Positions 22,201-33,514 of a DNA stretch of 64,000 bases are shown here, piece by piece; the first letter of the stretch is position 1, and each line of letters begins with the position of its first letter. The stretch is from Siphonodentalium dalli (lineage: Eukaryota; Mollusca; Scaphopoda; Gadilida; Siphonodentaliidae), in assembly GCA_032622095.1 (NCBI GenBank), contig CP136061.1:194314369-194378368 (forward strand), in the 5' to 3' direction. The position numbers were made by a program, and so were the translations under genes. Under the pieces are notes generated by a model. The model searched no databases. It saw only the letters and a list, made by a program, of their open reading frames with translations, and was not told the origin of the DNA.

Positions 22201-24910
22201 TTTTTTTTAGATTTAGCTCCTTGCTAAATTTAGCATATACAAATATTAAATTTTGTTTGAACTAATAATAACAATAAAAAAAAAATTTAAATAATAAAAA
22301 AAATTGACGCTTTCATTTATTTTAGTTTTTTACGATTAATTAGGTGTGATATCCTGTTTTGAAAATATGAAGATTTTATTGCAATAGTTTCATGTAATAT
22401 AATGATATCAATAAATTACCATGTGATCATCCAACATCCAGAGTATATGAGAGGATTTTTATAGATGTTGTCATTGCAAGTGAAATCTGTTATGAAATGA
22501 GTGATGACATATGATACAGAGCTCTGGTGGGTCAAGCAAGATAAACAACACTGGTGGTTGCCTGTTTGTTTATTCTAACTGTCAAATTGATTAATGGCAG
22601 CACAAGACTGGTGTTTTTCCTATTCTTGAAATTTCATTACAGGGTGAGATAAGGGCACCCCTCACCTATATAAGTGTCTTCTAAATTCCATTAATTTGCT
22701 TCAAAAATAATTAACCCTTTCCAAGGTTTCCATAGACACATGCTATAATGTACATGGACTCTTCCTCATATCTCTTAATATCTATTGGGTATCTTGGCAC
22801 ACTATTCACTTCTATCAATTTTGGTATTGACTGATTAATTGATTTTTGAAAAATATATTAACCCTTCAGACACGTGCTTTCAATTTGAAATTAAAACAAC
22901 AGCTTATAGCCAATATGATTTATCTATGCAATGGGAAGATAAATATACATGACTATTGTAAGTGATGACTTGTTTTGAAAATCAATATGGTAGATGTTAG
23001 TATTTCCAGGAACCTTATTTTCCCATTTGTTCACATTTTCATGGTTGATTGAATTTTAGGGGCCACAGAGCACTTAGAAGATTAACATTGAAGGTTGTGG
23101 CTTTTAGTGCCCAAGCTACTTGTAAAACATTGTAATGTGTGAAACCATTCAAATGAGGGCTAACTTACTTTCTTTTATATGAACGATTTAGTGGTCATAG
23201 GGGCCAGCATCCCCATCATATTATGTCTGTATAACATTATATAGATAATACTTTTGAATTGTATAAACTACATATATTTTTGAAAACCATACACCCCTGT
23301 TATGAAACACTTAATCTTATTTAATACACAGGTCAGATCTGATCTTATATCTGTCCATGTTTGATAAACAAAATAACTGGGGAGAATGGGGGAAGGGGGG
23401 GGGGAGTAATTAAAGTACCATTTAAATACGAGATGGAATCCCCTACATATATGTCGTTCTAAGCAGTCAACAATTATAATTTCTCTTTAGAAGTGAATAA
23501 TAAATTTTGAATATCTGGCATGTCAAAAGTGGCAAAGTTAGGGATTTATCACTTTTGCTTCCAATGAGTTAACTTAAACTCCTAAACATGTCCTCCGAAA
23601 TCACTAAACCATTGGATCTCACAGTGAGAGGTCCTTGTGTGAATAGGGACAGAGTTATGAGATTTAAAACTACTCCTCCCCAACCCAAATACTTTAACCT
23701 TTTCTTAAGACAAATTATTTGAGCTTTTGATTTCAAGTTGGGTACTGATATATGGATTAATTCCTGTGATCATATCTTTGACAAATTATCAGTTATGGCT
23801 AGTCGCTATCGCCAAGGTATGGGTTAAACATCTGCCGATCGTGATCGGCCTCTCGTTTCTATATATTAATGGAAAGCTTTTTCGACATTGATTTCAATTG
23901 ATTACATATGTGAATTGAAAAATTAAAGGGGCACACCAGGTTTGATGTATTTTTCCTGTACTCTGCATGAGATAAAACTTTTTATGTGTACCTATACCAT
24001 AGTATGGTACACATAGCGTCAATGTCCGGATTGACCACTCGTCTGTCCGTCCATCTATATCTGTCTGTCTGTCAGACACTTTAGGTATAATGCGATAACT
24101 CTAACATTTTCTATTTGATCGGAACCAAATTTTGTATATAGGTTTCTCATCCCAAAATACAGTTCGAGTTTGAATATGGGTTTGATCTGATTTATTTTAA
24201 AGGAGTTATGACCCTTCTTCTTTTTTTTTTAATTTGAAATTTGGATTTTTCATATTTTTTTAGATTGAATTTCCTCGCTCAATTTAACATAAACAAATAT
24301 TAAAAAACTTTTATAATAATAAAAAATTTATTTATTTCAAAAAATAAATTTGTCATTGACACTAATTTGTTTTAGTTGTATTCCATTAATAAGGTGTAAT
24401 GTCCTGTATTGAAAATGTTAAGATTTTATTGCAATAGTTGCATGTAATATAATGATATCAATAAATTGCCATGTGAACATCCAATATCCAGAGTATGAGA
24501 ATACCTTTAATACTAGTAGATGTCATTCCAAGCAAAATCTGTTATTAATTGAGTGATGACATATGTTACATAGCTCTAGGGGGTGGTTGTATGAAGGTAA
24601 AGATGAACAACCTGCGCTGGCTGGATATTGTTTATCCTATCTGTCAAATTTATTAATGGCTGAACAATTGGATCTCACAGTGAGAGGTCCTTGTGTGAAT
24701 AGGGACAGAGTTATGAGATTTAAAACGACTCCTCCCCACCCCAATTACTTTAACCCCTTCTTAAGACAAATTATTTGACCTTTTGATTTTAAGTTAGGTA
24801 CTGATATATGTATTACTGGGATCATATTTTTGACCAGTTATCAGTTATAGCTAATCGCTATCACCAAGGTATGGGTTAAACATCTGCCGATCGTGATCGG
24901 CCTCTCGTTT
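22200..24910 (+). repeat. Local direct duplication with an internal deletion
   Basis: About 22340-22625 (GTGATATCCTG, TTATTGCAATAGTTTCATG, GATATCAATAAATTACCATG) is matched by 24390-24665. About 23617-23850 (TTGGATCTCACAGTGAGAGG to CATCTGCCGATCGTGATCGG) is matched by 24665-24905. The roughly 1 kb between these blocks in the first copy is absent from the second. A TATGGTA-headed repeat precedes each copy, so the whole unit was probably duplicated. Confidence 0.75.
23985..24235 (+). repeat. TATGGTA-palindrome-headed repeat, copy C
   Basis: Head TGTGTACCTATACCATAGTA, microsatellite, and one iterated unit ending GGAGTTATGACCCTTC. Confidence 0.7.
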
Positions 24911-25464
24911 TTTTATGCGGAGATGCCTGATAATCAAAAATATTTTTTTTGCCTAAATACTTTAAAATACTTAAAATAACCAGCTGTCACTTGTATCCCA
25001 ATAATCTTAATCGCAATAACATAATTATGCCAGTTAGAATAGCATCTTATCAATATTTTTTAGAATACAAAAAGGCATGCAAGCCAGAATGATTCACCTG
25101 GTAGTTACAGTGTAGAACTTTCCGGTGAATGGCAACAAGCCATATTCCCAACTAAATCCTGAAAAATTTCCCATAATATTCTTCTAAAGGTTAAAGGGCC
25201 ATACACTTTGGGCATTACTGTAGATAGGTATAATGTGCAGACATAATATCCTCATGAATTAACATCAACAGCGAGATGTATGAAGCTTGTGTATAGTACT
25301 CAAGCATGTATCCATGGCATAAACTCAAGCAATGCACATGCAATTATTACTTATGTGTGACAGTGTGCATGTATCCACAGCCTTCCATTGTTTGTTATGG
25401 TGCATCCATCATTGTAATCAAGCTGAGTTAGATTGGCATTGAGACTAATGGTTGGTATTGCCGA

Positions 25465-25906
25465 CAAGCCTGCAAATAGCGTGCCTGTCATTTGCAGAAT
25501 GAGGTCCCCAGAGGGTGAATTTAGTGATGCTCTCCCGCACAGTGGGCTGGCATCAACAAATTCACCCTCTGGAGACCTCATTCTGCTTAGGCCTCATCTT
25601 CTGGGAAGTATCTACAGTATCAAATTAACATTGTTTTTAGTTTTCCCTTCTGGGAAGTTTCTATATCCCCTAATTTGCAGCTGATAAAATGCACAATCGA
25701 GGTGGCCCAATAGGTGAACATCACCAACTTCAACTGGGGAACTTCAATCTGATCCTAGGTCTATTATAGCAGTTGAGTGCCTAAGCAGAATGAGGTTCCC
25801 AGAGGGTGAATTTAGTGATACTAGCCCGCTGTGCGGGATAGCGTCACTAAATTCACCCTGTGGGGACCTCATTCTGTAAATGACAGACGCGTTATATGCA
25901 GGCTTG
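25465..25906. mobile_element. Double-hairpin transposon, complete copy (442 bp)
   Basis: It starts CAAGCCTGCAAATAGCGTGC and ends TATATGCAGGCTTG. The 8-bp ATTGCCGA lies directly on both sides (25457-25464 and 25907-25914). Each end carries its own long hairpin: AGAATGAGGTCCCCAGAGGG is mirrored by CCCTCTGGAGACCTCATTCT within about 95 bp (25495-25590 and 25786-25878). The middle, about 190 bp, is unique to the family (TATCCCCTAATTTGCAG, AATCGAGGT). There is no ORF. The 8-bp duplication suggests a hAT-type mobiliser. Confidence 0.9.
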
Positions 25907-25959
25907 ATTGCCGAGTCGATGTTGCTGTTAGATCACATTTCATTAAAGTTGGTCAATGG

Positions 25960-26460
25960 TCGAAATAGACGACACTCTTTTAATTTTTGTCCCCCAAAAT
26001 TTTTTTTGGGTGACTATTAAAATAGCCGGTGTCCGTCCGTACGTGTGTGTGTCCGGAAATGGTTTCCAGATGATAACTTTAGTTTCGGTTATTAGATCAA
26101 AAGCAAATTTCATAGGTGAGTTTATCAGACCAAACTACAGGTCAAGTTCGAATATGGGTTTGCTCCGCTCATTTTTGCGAGAGTTATGGCCATTTTTATA
26201 CTTAGAATCTTGTATTTTTCTGGTTTCCGGATGATAACTTCAGTTTGTGTGATCATATCTGAACCAAATTGGTATGTGAGTTTATCAGCCCTATATACAG
26301 GTCAAGTTCGACTTGGAATCCTGTCAATTTCTGGTTTCCGGATGATAACTTCAGTTTGTGTGATCATATCTGAACCAAATTTGGAATGTGCGTTTATCAG
26401 CTCGTTTTACGGAGTTATTAACCCTTTTCGACTTAGATAATTTCAACATTTTTTTTTATT
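25960..26460 (+). repeat. Iterated GTTTCCGGATGATAACTT repeat
   Basis: Three units of about 110-185 bp contain GATGATAACTT(C/T)AGTTT, GAGTTTATCAG and ACAGGTCAAGTTCGA. They are headed by GTCCGTCCGTACGTGTG and followed by CCACGTTGTTGGGGGACAC. A related two-unit copy on the other strand lies at 58600-58980. Confidence 0.65.
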
Positions 26461-26756
26461 TCTTTGACAAGTGCCATCGACTTGCCACGTTGTTGGGGGA
26501 CACTGTGGTCGGCTGACCTTTTATAATTTTGATTTTGCACATTATTTTTTGTTTTCGGCATTTTGAAATCTGGTGTAGTTACAGAGATGTATCAAAAAAA
26601 TGTACAGGATTTGCGTGTGTATATCCCCTGATGTTCAGGCATCAACATGTGTATCAAACACAAGTTTTGTACATCTCACCACAAGTGTAAGTTTTGGAAC
26701 ATTGCCCACTTAAGTAGACAGATACACATAACAGTATTTAATTTCATCTGAACAAA

Positions 26757-26990
26757 CTGGAGCTTCCTGAAATTTTGCAAAAACCCTGTGCCAATGCATT
26801 CTCTTATATATAGGGAGCCCGGTATATATAATAAAATACATTAGCCTAACGGTATTGACCTTGTAAGCCAGTTAATTATATATGCAAGGCTCCCTATGTG
26901 AGACTCAAATATATAAGAGAATGTACTGACACAGGGTCCTCAATGCTGCACCAACGCAGTTCCCCTCATGAAATTGTTAAGGGATGAAAA
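26757..26990. mobile_element. Fold-back element with GTGCCAATGCATTCTCTTAT
   Basis: CTGTGCCAATGCATTCTCTT is mirrored by AAGAGAATGTACTGACACAG around a centre with CGGTATTGACCTTGTAAGCC. Relatives lie at 40009-40270, 35990-36060 and 60694-60830. The better-preserved copies start TTAACCCTT(T/C) and contain GACTGGAGCTTCCT. Confidence 0.65.
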
Positions 26991-27126
26991 TCTCTTGCTA
27001 CAGCTAGAAAAAAAAGTGGTCTCCTGTTTTCTCCTATGATGCTCCATAGAACATAAACATTTATAAATTATGATAAGCAAATAATAAGATCTTTAAATAA
27101 GCTAATTAACAAAAATATCTTGAAAT

Positions 27127-27376
27127 CAAGCCTTCAAATAGTGTGTCATTTGCAGAATGAGGTCCCCAGAGGGTGAAATTAGTGATGCTACCCCGCATAG
27201 CGGGCAAGCATCACCAAATTCACCCCCTGGGAACCTCATTCTGCTCAGGTGTAAGCAGAATGAGGTCCCCAGAGGGTTAATTTGGTGATGCTAGCCCGCT
27301 ATGCGGGGTAGCATCACTAAATTCACCCTCTGGAGACCTCATTCTGCAAATGACAGACACACTATTTCAAGGCTTG
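27127..27376. mobile_element. Double-hairpin transposon, centre-deleted copy (250 bp)
   Basis: It starts CAAGCCTTCAAATAGTGTG and ends CTATTTCAAGGCTTG. The flanks CTTGAAAT and CCTGAAAT match at 7 of 8 positions. The two terminal hairpins are almost adjacent because the central segment is lost. Confidence 0.85.
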
Positions 27377-27499
27377 CCTGAAATAATAAAATAAAATAGT
27401 AGTCAATGACATTAGATTTAGCATATTATTCCTCACCTCCCTCAGTCTGCAGTAGATTAAACTCTTCTCTTATTGACTACCTGATATATAGAGGATATT

Positions 27500-27613
27500 A
27501 CTTGGTTGTTATGATATTAGGCCCGATATCAGCCCGAGGTAACCTCATATCAGCATGAGGCCGAAGGTTACCAAGGGCTGATATCAGGCCAATAATATCA
27601 AACCAGCCAAGAA
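27500..27613. repeat. Hairpin with GATATCAGCCC arms
   Basis: TTGGTTG, GATATTA, GATATCAGCCC and GGTAACC are mirrored by GGTTACC, GGGCTGATATC, TAATATC and CAGCCAA. The arms are about 45 bases. Confidence 0.75.
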
Positions 27614-29010
27614 ATATATCGACAACTCTTTCAAATGAGTGATATCAAAAAAATCTATGTCTACACATTATTTAGCACTATCGGAACTCACATCGTCCGA
27701 ATTTGTCACCCTAATTCGAGGTTGAAATGTCCGATTTCGACGCGCGTGTGACAAATGTATTAGACAGTGAGATAGAGCTATTAAAGGCGTGTTGTAAAAC
27801 CATAATTCTCAGACTTGTGATGTCATATAATGATATTACTCAGATTGGTGATTTCGTAAAATGATATTACTCGATTTAAGGGTTAATTGAAGCGATATTC
27901 ACCTTGTTCGATAACCAGCCGACGTTCTGGGCAAAAATGTCTTATCCAATTAAAGTGATGTGAAACACTCCGGTTGGGTGATCAAATAGAAATGGAGTTT
28001 TGTCTTGCTCAAAGTACAAATATTAAACTAAATTTACAGCACACACACCGTCATTCTTATATATTAATGAAATGCAATGACTCTCGATGGCAAAATCATT
28101 TGCGTTAGATTATTGCTGATTGTTGCGTCCCTAATTGAGATGTAAATATTTACAATTAAGCGTAGTTCAGATGATATCTATGGAGTGGTAAGGTCGATTT
28201 ATTTGAGATTTTTGGCGATGTTATTAGAATGCTACATTCCAACATTTGGCACATCGTCTGAGTACTAACTTGTCAGTTTCACTCACCTGAACAAGTCCAT
28301 AACATGTCTTTAATAAGGGCATATATTACTTGGAGGATAGTGTAGTGGAACTATTTTCAGCTTTACTCTCTTGAATGATGTATGTTTTCTTCGACTTTTG
28401 CATCTGGAATTATTTCCAACTTTTTAGCATAACCAGTCATATGTTGGCTTTTTATCCGTCTGAGGTCTGTTCAGATCATAAATTGAACAGTAGTGCTCGG
28501 ATCTCAGTAAAATTTGGTATGGATGTTCACTACAATGGAGTGTTCAATCATATTGTTCCGGTTTTCCGTTCTTGAGTTATTCAACTTTCAGGATTTCCAC
28601 TACACCGACACAGGTTCCGTCAAATGGACCCACTTTTGATGACCAAAAAAAATTGATATAATGTGTCTTACCTTCGTAGGTGTTTATTACTTGTGATTCT
28701 TGCAACTATGATAAGCTTGTGCTTGTATTGGCCAATTGCAAATTCAATAATGTGCATATGGTCGCTGAATATTTGTAAAGGAACACTTGATTGGTCTTGA
28801 TTATATGTAACGACTTGATAAGGTTGATTTTAGCAGCTTGCCTTGTCCCGACTCCAGTCTATTCATAATGTACTAATAAATGAAAATGAGGGGCCAATAT
28901 ATATCGAACGGGACATTCCAATCGAATACAGAATTGACTTTCATTTGTCCAAAAAATAATTTATTTCCGAATATTTCTGTGAAAAAATGACTGGCACATT
29001 GTAAACTGGG
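27614..29010. other. Intronic sequence without a recognised gene
   Basis: About 28320-28580 contains a diverged iterated repeat (AATTTGGTATGGATGTTCAC, GAGTGTTCAATCAT, TTCTTGAGTTATTC) that recurs at about 30960-31280. Nothing else is recognised. Confidence 0.45.
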
Positions 29011-29035
29011 CCTTCATTCCTGCATCCTATATAGA

Positions 29036-30662
29036 CCAGACGAAGGTAGGTGCCACCTCAGAGCACAAAAATTACGACTGGTATTTTCTGATAGGTATTC
29101 TCCATGGGCATTATGACATTGGAGGTGATAAGCGATCTGCTGGTGCATAGAGATACCACAGCCTATTTTCCATTTTGTTTCTCTCAAAATTTGCCGAAAA
29201 TATTTTTGTTCACTAAAAAATACATATAAATTCACAAGTTAGGTTTGGAAATATATTCCAAGCATTTGTATATTACACAATCTCTTGTATATAAGTTTAA
29301 TAAAGAACAGCTAATTTTATTTCTGGCAAAACATTTGTTTTTCAAAAAACAATTGCAATTTTTCATGAAGCATCAAAATTTTGTCTGCACAAACATGCAA
29401 TAACTTCTAACCAAAATAGGCTAGGACTCTGATTGTGCATTCAAAAACTGACACAAAGACCATGCTATAAGATGTACTAAGACCCAATGTGAAATTATTG
29501 TTCATTTAGTGGAGATATTACTTAATGTTAACATAAGTTAACATAATGTCATATGTTAATGTTACCATGTATTTCGGTGTCACAATGAATGCATATAAGT
29601 TGGTTTGGAATTACCCACAATGTTTAGTAATGTTGTTATCCATTTGGGAGATTTCCATTTTATTAGAGAGAATTTTGGTATAATCAAGGTTATTTTGAAT
29701 TATTCTGATTTTGAGGACATTGTGTTTCAAGCAGGTGTTTTCTCTTCATGGAGCTTAAATGGTGTTTTGTCTGGAATGCAATATAACCAATGTTGGATAG
29801 TTCATAGTGCATTGTCGGAAGCACTAGAAAGGCTGCTGTTTGGAAGATTCTTGTTGGAAAAGACACCCAGATCCCAGAAGTCTTAGTTCAGTCAGCCAGG
29901 GATTCGGGTTTCATATATGACCCAAATTCAGTTCAATATGTTGATTTCATTGGTAAATACCATTTATTCAAACAAGGCCTTCAGCACGGCAAGTACGGTG
30001 AAACCGCACAGTTCTGGTTCACTCTGTATTTAGACCTGATTGAGGTACGAGAAAAACATATTTAATTTCCTTAAGTTCTGCTATCCCTCTTCCATTGCAA
30101 GTTTCAGAGGAAATTGTCTCGATAAAAAAAATTGGACCGGAAGCATACAACTGTTTCAAACAAGATCGCCTCAAGAGTACAAATGAAAGTTTGTACGTGA
30201 CCCAATTTCTAGAACAAACTTGAAGATATTTGCAAGAGTAAATAAGAGTCATCATGAAATGTATTCAGAAACACAGAGCATCAAAGCCAATATGAATATT
30301 ATAGGTGTTATAGATATTGATAAAGCTCTAGCATACTCTTTATGCCCCATTCCACTTAGCCTTGCTAACACTGGTGGTACATGCAGAGTTACTTCCAAGA
30401 GTAAACTCCAAAATACAATACTCTCTTATTCACAGACACATATTCTACACCTGAAACACTCACTACCTTGTAAAACTAGTGTTTCAACATTTATTGTTGA
30501 CATGATCGCATATATTCACCTTCACGTTAAATTGCCCGACACATATGCAGAACATGGAGGTTCTTGAAGTCACTGCCTTCAGGTTACCCAATGTGTTTTC
30601 AATACATCCCAGTCGAAATATCTGCGCTCTCATGTGGCACCTACCGCCACCACAGCCTGGTC
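29036..30662 (+). mobile_element. Candidate element bounded by inverted GGTAGGTGCCAC arms
   Basis: TAGACCAGACGAAGGTAGGT and the following GCCACCTCAGAGC at 29036-29070 are mirrored by GCGCTCTCATGTGGCACCTA and ACAGCCTGGTCTA at 30626-30666. The decayed ORF of the next entry lies between them. The ends are diverged and no target duplication was found, so the boundaries are tentative. Confidence 0.4.
29587..30567 (+). pseudogene. Decayed gene of a multi-copy, element-like invertebrate family
   Basis: Three adjacent stretches in different frames look like parts of one protein. The stretch at 29605-29886 contains VVIHLGDFHFIRENFG and the repetitive motif ALSEALERLL. The stretch at 29880-30062 contains KYGETAQFWFTLYLDLIE. 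The stretch at 30220-30567 contains a SIKANMNIIGV segment and HVKLPDTYAEHGG. The order and the motif styles (a GDFH segment, then G-x-TAQFW, then a segment with LPDTF-like text) recall large uncharacterised proteins present in many copies in fish, coral and mollusc genomes, which I take to be mobile-element derived. The frames are broken by frameshifts and stops, so it is not a working host gene. The family call is from memory of motif style only, and function is unknown. Confidence 0.45.
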
Positions 30663-30959
30663 TAATACATTATACCACCGATAACTCTACATTTACTGCT
30701 TGGGCAGTACGTGACAGAGGACAGATTTTTTGCTGCTGTTCATACATTTTCAAATAATAAATATTGGTACGAGAGTACTTGCATCTATTATTTCATTCCT
30801 GGTCTCAAATTCTAATGAATTTATTACTTAGAAAACGTAATTGGATCTTCCCAGGTGCAAGGAAATAAGGGTTTCTGGACATTAAATTAAAAAAATCACC
30901 TATGTTATATCCAGCAGACCCAATATTTTTACCCTAGCGGAAACCCTGTCTTTGTTTTA

Positions 30960-31330
30960 ATATCTGGAAATGTTTGCTTTTTGTCTGTACGAGCAGATAT
31001 CTCCATCACTGGTTGTCGGATCTCAATGAAATTTTGTATGGATGTTCATTACTATAGGAACATTCAATGGAATGTTCAATCATTTTGTTTGGGCATCTTT
31101 ATTTATCTCGAAATGTTAGGGTTTTTTTCCTTCTGACCAGATATCTCAAACATAGGTTATCGTATGTTCATGAAATTTGTTATGGATGTTCACCACTATT
31201 AGAACATTCATTGGGGTGGGGTGTTCAATCATTGTGTTCAGGTTTTTAGTTCTAGAGTTATTCATCTTTGTTCTTCTGAAAATGCTGATTTTTGGGTCTG
31301 AGTATCTCAGTCATAGGATATAGGTAAGCC
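30960..31330 (+). repeat. Iterated ATGGATGTTCA(T/C)TACTA repeat
   Basis: Two to three units contain GAAATTTTGTATGGATGTTC, GTGTTCAATCAT and GAGTTATTCATCTTT. It is the same family as 28320-28580. Confidence 0.6.
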
Positions 31331-31804
31331 CATACTAGGCGGTATGCCACATGGAGGTATGCACCAGACGACAGTCCATCTCTTATTTGTGTTTGTTTTA
31401 ATTTGGTCATGATATTTTACCACCATGGGATCCTGGGCACATTCAATTACATGTATAAGATCAATTGGGCATTTATCAGAATTGTTATCACCTTTTCAAT
31501 TCAAAAATCCTTTGCAATGTGCAGCCTCAATATGACTAATTTTGTCTCTATTTGTCAATAGTTTTGAAACCTGGCTCAGATCTATATTCAGGGCCATACC
31601 ATGGGAACCTCATATCTCATAAAAAGTAAATATAGATATCCACCATTACGTGTCTTCTGCACTTGTATTATCAAAACATTAGCAACCACTGTATACTGTT
31701 ATAAATTAATGGAAGAATCCATTCAGTAAGAAAGGTTTATAATATGCAGCAAATATGCTACAACACAAGCATGGTGAGTTAAATCAGTCTACAAATACAC
31801 AGTT

Positions 31805-31885
31805 CTGTCAGTTTTACCTCAAAATGGGTTTGTTAAAAATAAACTTCTTTAAAAAACAAACCCAGTTTCAGGTAAAAACTGACAG
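31805..31885. repeat. Hairpin, 81 bp
   Basis: CTGTCAGTTTTACCTC and TGGGTTTGTT are mirrored by AACAAACCCA and GGTAAAAACTGACAG. Confidence 0.8.
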
Positions 31886-31928
31886 CTATTAATATTGTAT
31901 CCAGCACACTTTATTTTATTGATTCGTG

Positions 31929-32786
31929 CAGGGACCAGCCGAGAGGGCGACGTGGGTGAAGAAGTCGCCCTAGCGCCGTCTGCTTTGCCTTATTTTTGCA
32001 GTCGGGCGAAGTTCAAGTCGCCCTGAAAATTCCAAAGTTGACTGACGAAAATCGGCAAAATGCCCCAAATAATTTAGGATAATTTACAACTGTCAACTGT
32101 GATTGCACACAATACTCCACTATCAGGGTGTTATAAAACAATTAACATCTGTATTGCTCCAATCTGGAAGCATGTTGACAACGGAGTCTGATTACTGGTA
32201 GCTGTGAAAACATCGTCGGGCCTCAAGTGTTAATCTGGTTGTTGTGATTTTTAGAGTACTGTGATTACCACACCTTACAATGAAGATTACAACTCACAGC
32301 TCTCACAATGTGTCAGTTCATCACTCCCTCTATGGAGTTTGGTTAAAAAAAATTTAAAACAAATTCATTTGTGAAGCATATTAGAATTTCAAATGGGATT
32401 ACTAATAGAGCGCAGTAAAAGTGTTCATGGTTTCGTTTCGTTTCGGTTTGATAAATATTGTTGGCATTTTTAAAAACTCGAAAAATATGAAATAAAATCC
32501 TGTCATTCTCCCACAATTACGATATAAAATGCTGCTATCCTCTCACAATTATATTTGGGTATTATTAATAGTTATTAGGGTCATAAAGTGAACATAAAGA
32601 CTCCATATTTCAACCATTGTTTCATAGGTTTAATTGACATATTACATCTCTCCTATTTTCGTTCTATAGCGACTCCTGTCGTAGTACTGATCAATTTAAA
32701 TTTTGTAGACTCACTTCGCCTTATAGAACAGCCACTTCGCCTTATTTTTATAGTCGCCCTGAAAATCTGGTCTAGGCTGGTCCCTG
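31929..32786. mobile_element. hAT-like non-autonomous element, copy 2 (858 bp)
   Basis: Same ends as 4286-5168 (CAGGGACCAG and CTGGTCCCTG) and colinear interior, for example AAAGTTGACTGACGAAA and TTCGTTCTATAGCGACTCC. The flanks GATTCGTG and TATTTGTG match at 6 of 8 positions, so this copy is probably older than copy 1. Confidence 0.85.
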
Positions 32787-32945
32787 TATTTGTGTATATT
32801 TGATATATTTGATTGATGTGTGTAAAAAGATGGCGAAGACAGCTGACTTAAATACAAGTAGATATAACGAAGCATAATACTGGGAATTGTAGTATAGAGA
32901 CTGAGTGTACATAACGACTTCCCAATATTCAGTGAATTGTCATAT

Positions 32946-32967
32946 GGGGGGGGGGGGGGGGGGGGGG
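32946..32967 (+). repeat. Run of 22 G
   Basis: An uninterrupted homopolymer lies between CATAT and TACC. Shorter G runs lie at 33230-33242 and 49832-49849. These are likely assembly-sensitive and could form quadruplexes. Confidence 0.9.
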
Positions 32968-33373
32968 TACCTGATATAATATGAGAATAACCATTTGAAG
33001 AGTCAATGATTATGCACACTATTAGCCAAGATTACAATGTCGCATTTTGTTTTTGCCGGTGCTCGATATAGATGGGGTATCACTCAATGTTCCCAAAGTA
33101 CATTGCCGTAGTTCAATCGCAGTCATTCGCAGCTTAACTTCGGTTGTCAAATCTGTTATTGCCGTGTGTGTGCATTCCAACTGAAATGATTCAGTGTTGC
33201 GGTAATGCCGCATGTGATCCTCGTTTGAAGGGGGGGGGGGGGTGGGTTGATTAATTAGAGCATAGCTGTATGTACGCATTTAATGGTAAGAAAGCATATT
33301 TTATGAACAAATGTTGTGAATAATATCTGAAAAGAGGAACTCTTATCTAATTATTCTTATTTTTTTTTCTCAG

Positions 33374-33514
33374 ATAAATGGAGTCCGGCACTACAGATAC
33401 GAACAGTATTGTTATCAATTCAAGCTCTATTAAGTGCCCCTAATCCCGATGATCCCTTAGCAAATGATGTAGCTGAACAGTGGAAATCAGACGAAGTTAA
33501 GGCTATCGGTACAG
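33374..33514 (+). CDS. UBE2N: UBE2N (Ubc13), exon 4
   Basis: The acceptor TTTTCTCAG leads into the remaining two bases of Asp93, then [19 protein letters not shown] and on to SDEVKAIGT, ending one base into Ala140 (donor GTAAGG). This is the C-terminal helical half of the UBC domain, including the KWSPAL loop next to the active site and the [10 protein letters not shown] turn, which is nearly invariant in the family. Phase 1 at both ends matches exons 3 and 5. The 14.5-kb intron before it is unusually long compared with the other introns here. Confidence 0.97.

Larger units (their letters stand above)
18917..33373 (+). other. UBE2N: UBE2N intron 3, 14.5 kb, repeat-filled
   Basis: GT-AG intron ending TTTTTTTCTCAG. 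It contains TATGGTA-headed repeats, a local duplication (22.2-24.9 kb), two complete double-hairpin elements, fold-back elements, a decayed element-type gene (29.6-30.6 kb), hAT-like copy 2 and a 22-base G run. No other host exon is recognised. Confidence 0.85.

Noticed and set aside
25351-25684. Frames such as MRSPEGEF...SPSGDLILQM that recur in many places
   Set aside because: They are translations of the double-hairpin element arms, and read similarly from both strands because the arms are palindromic.
32946-32967. G run as a telomere-like or switch-like sequence
   Set aside because: It is a plain homopolymer with no repeat unit, and similar runs are common slippage products.
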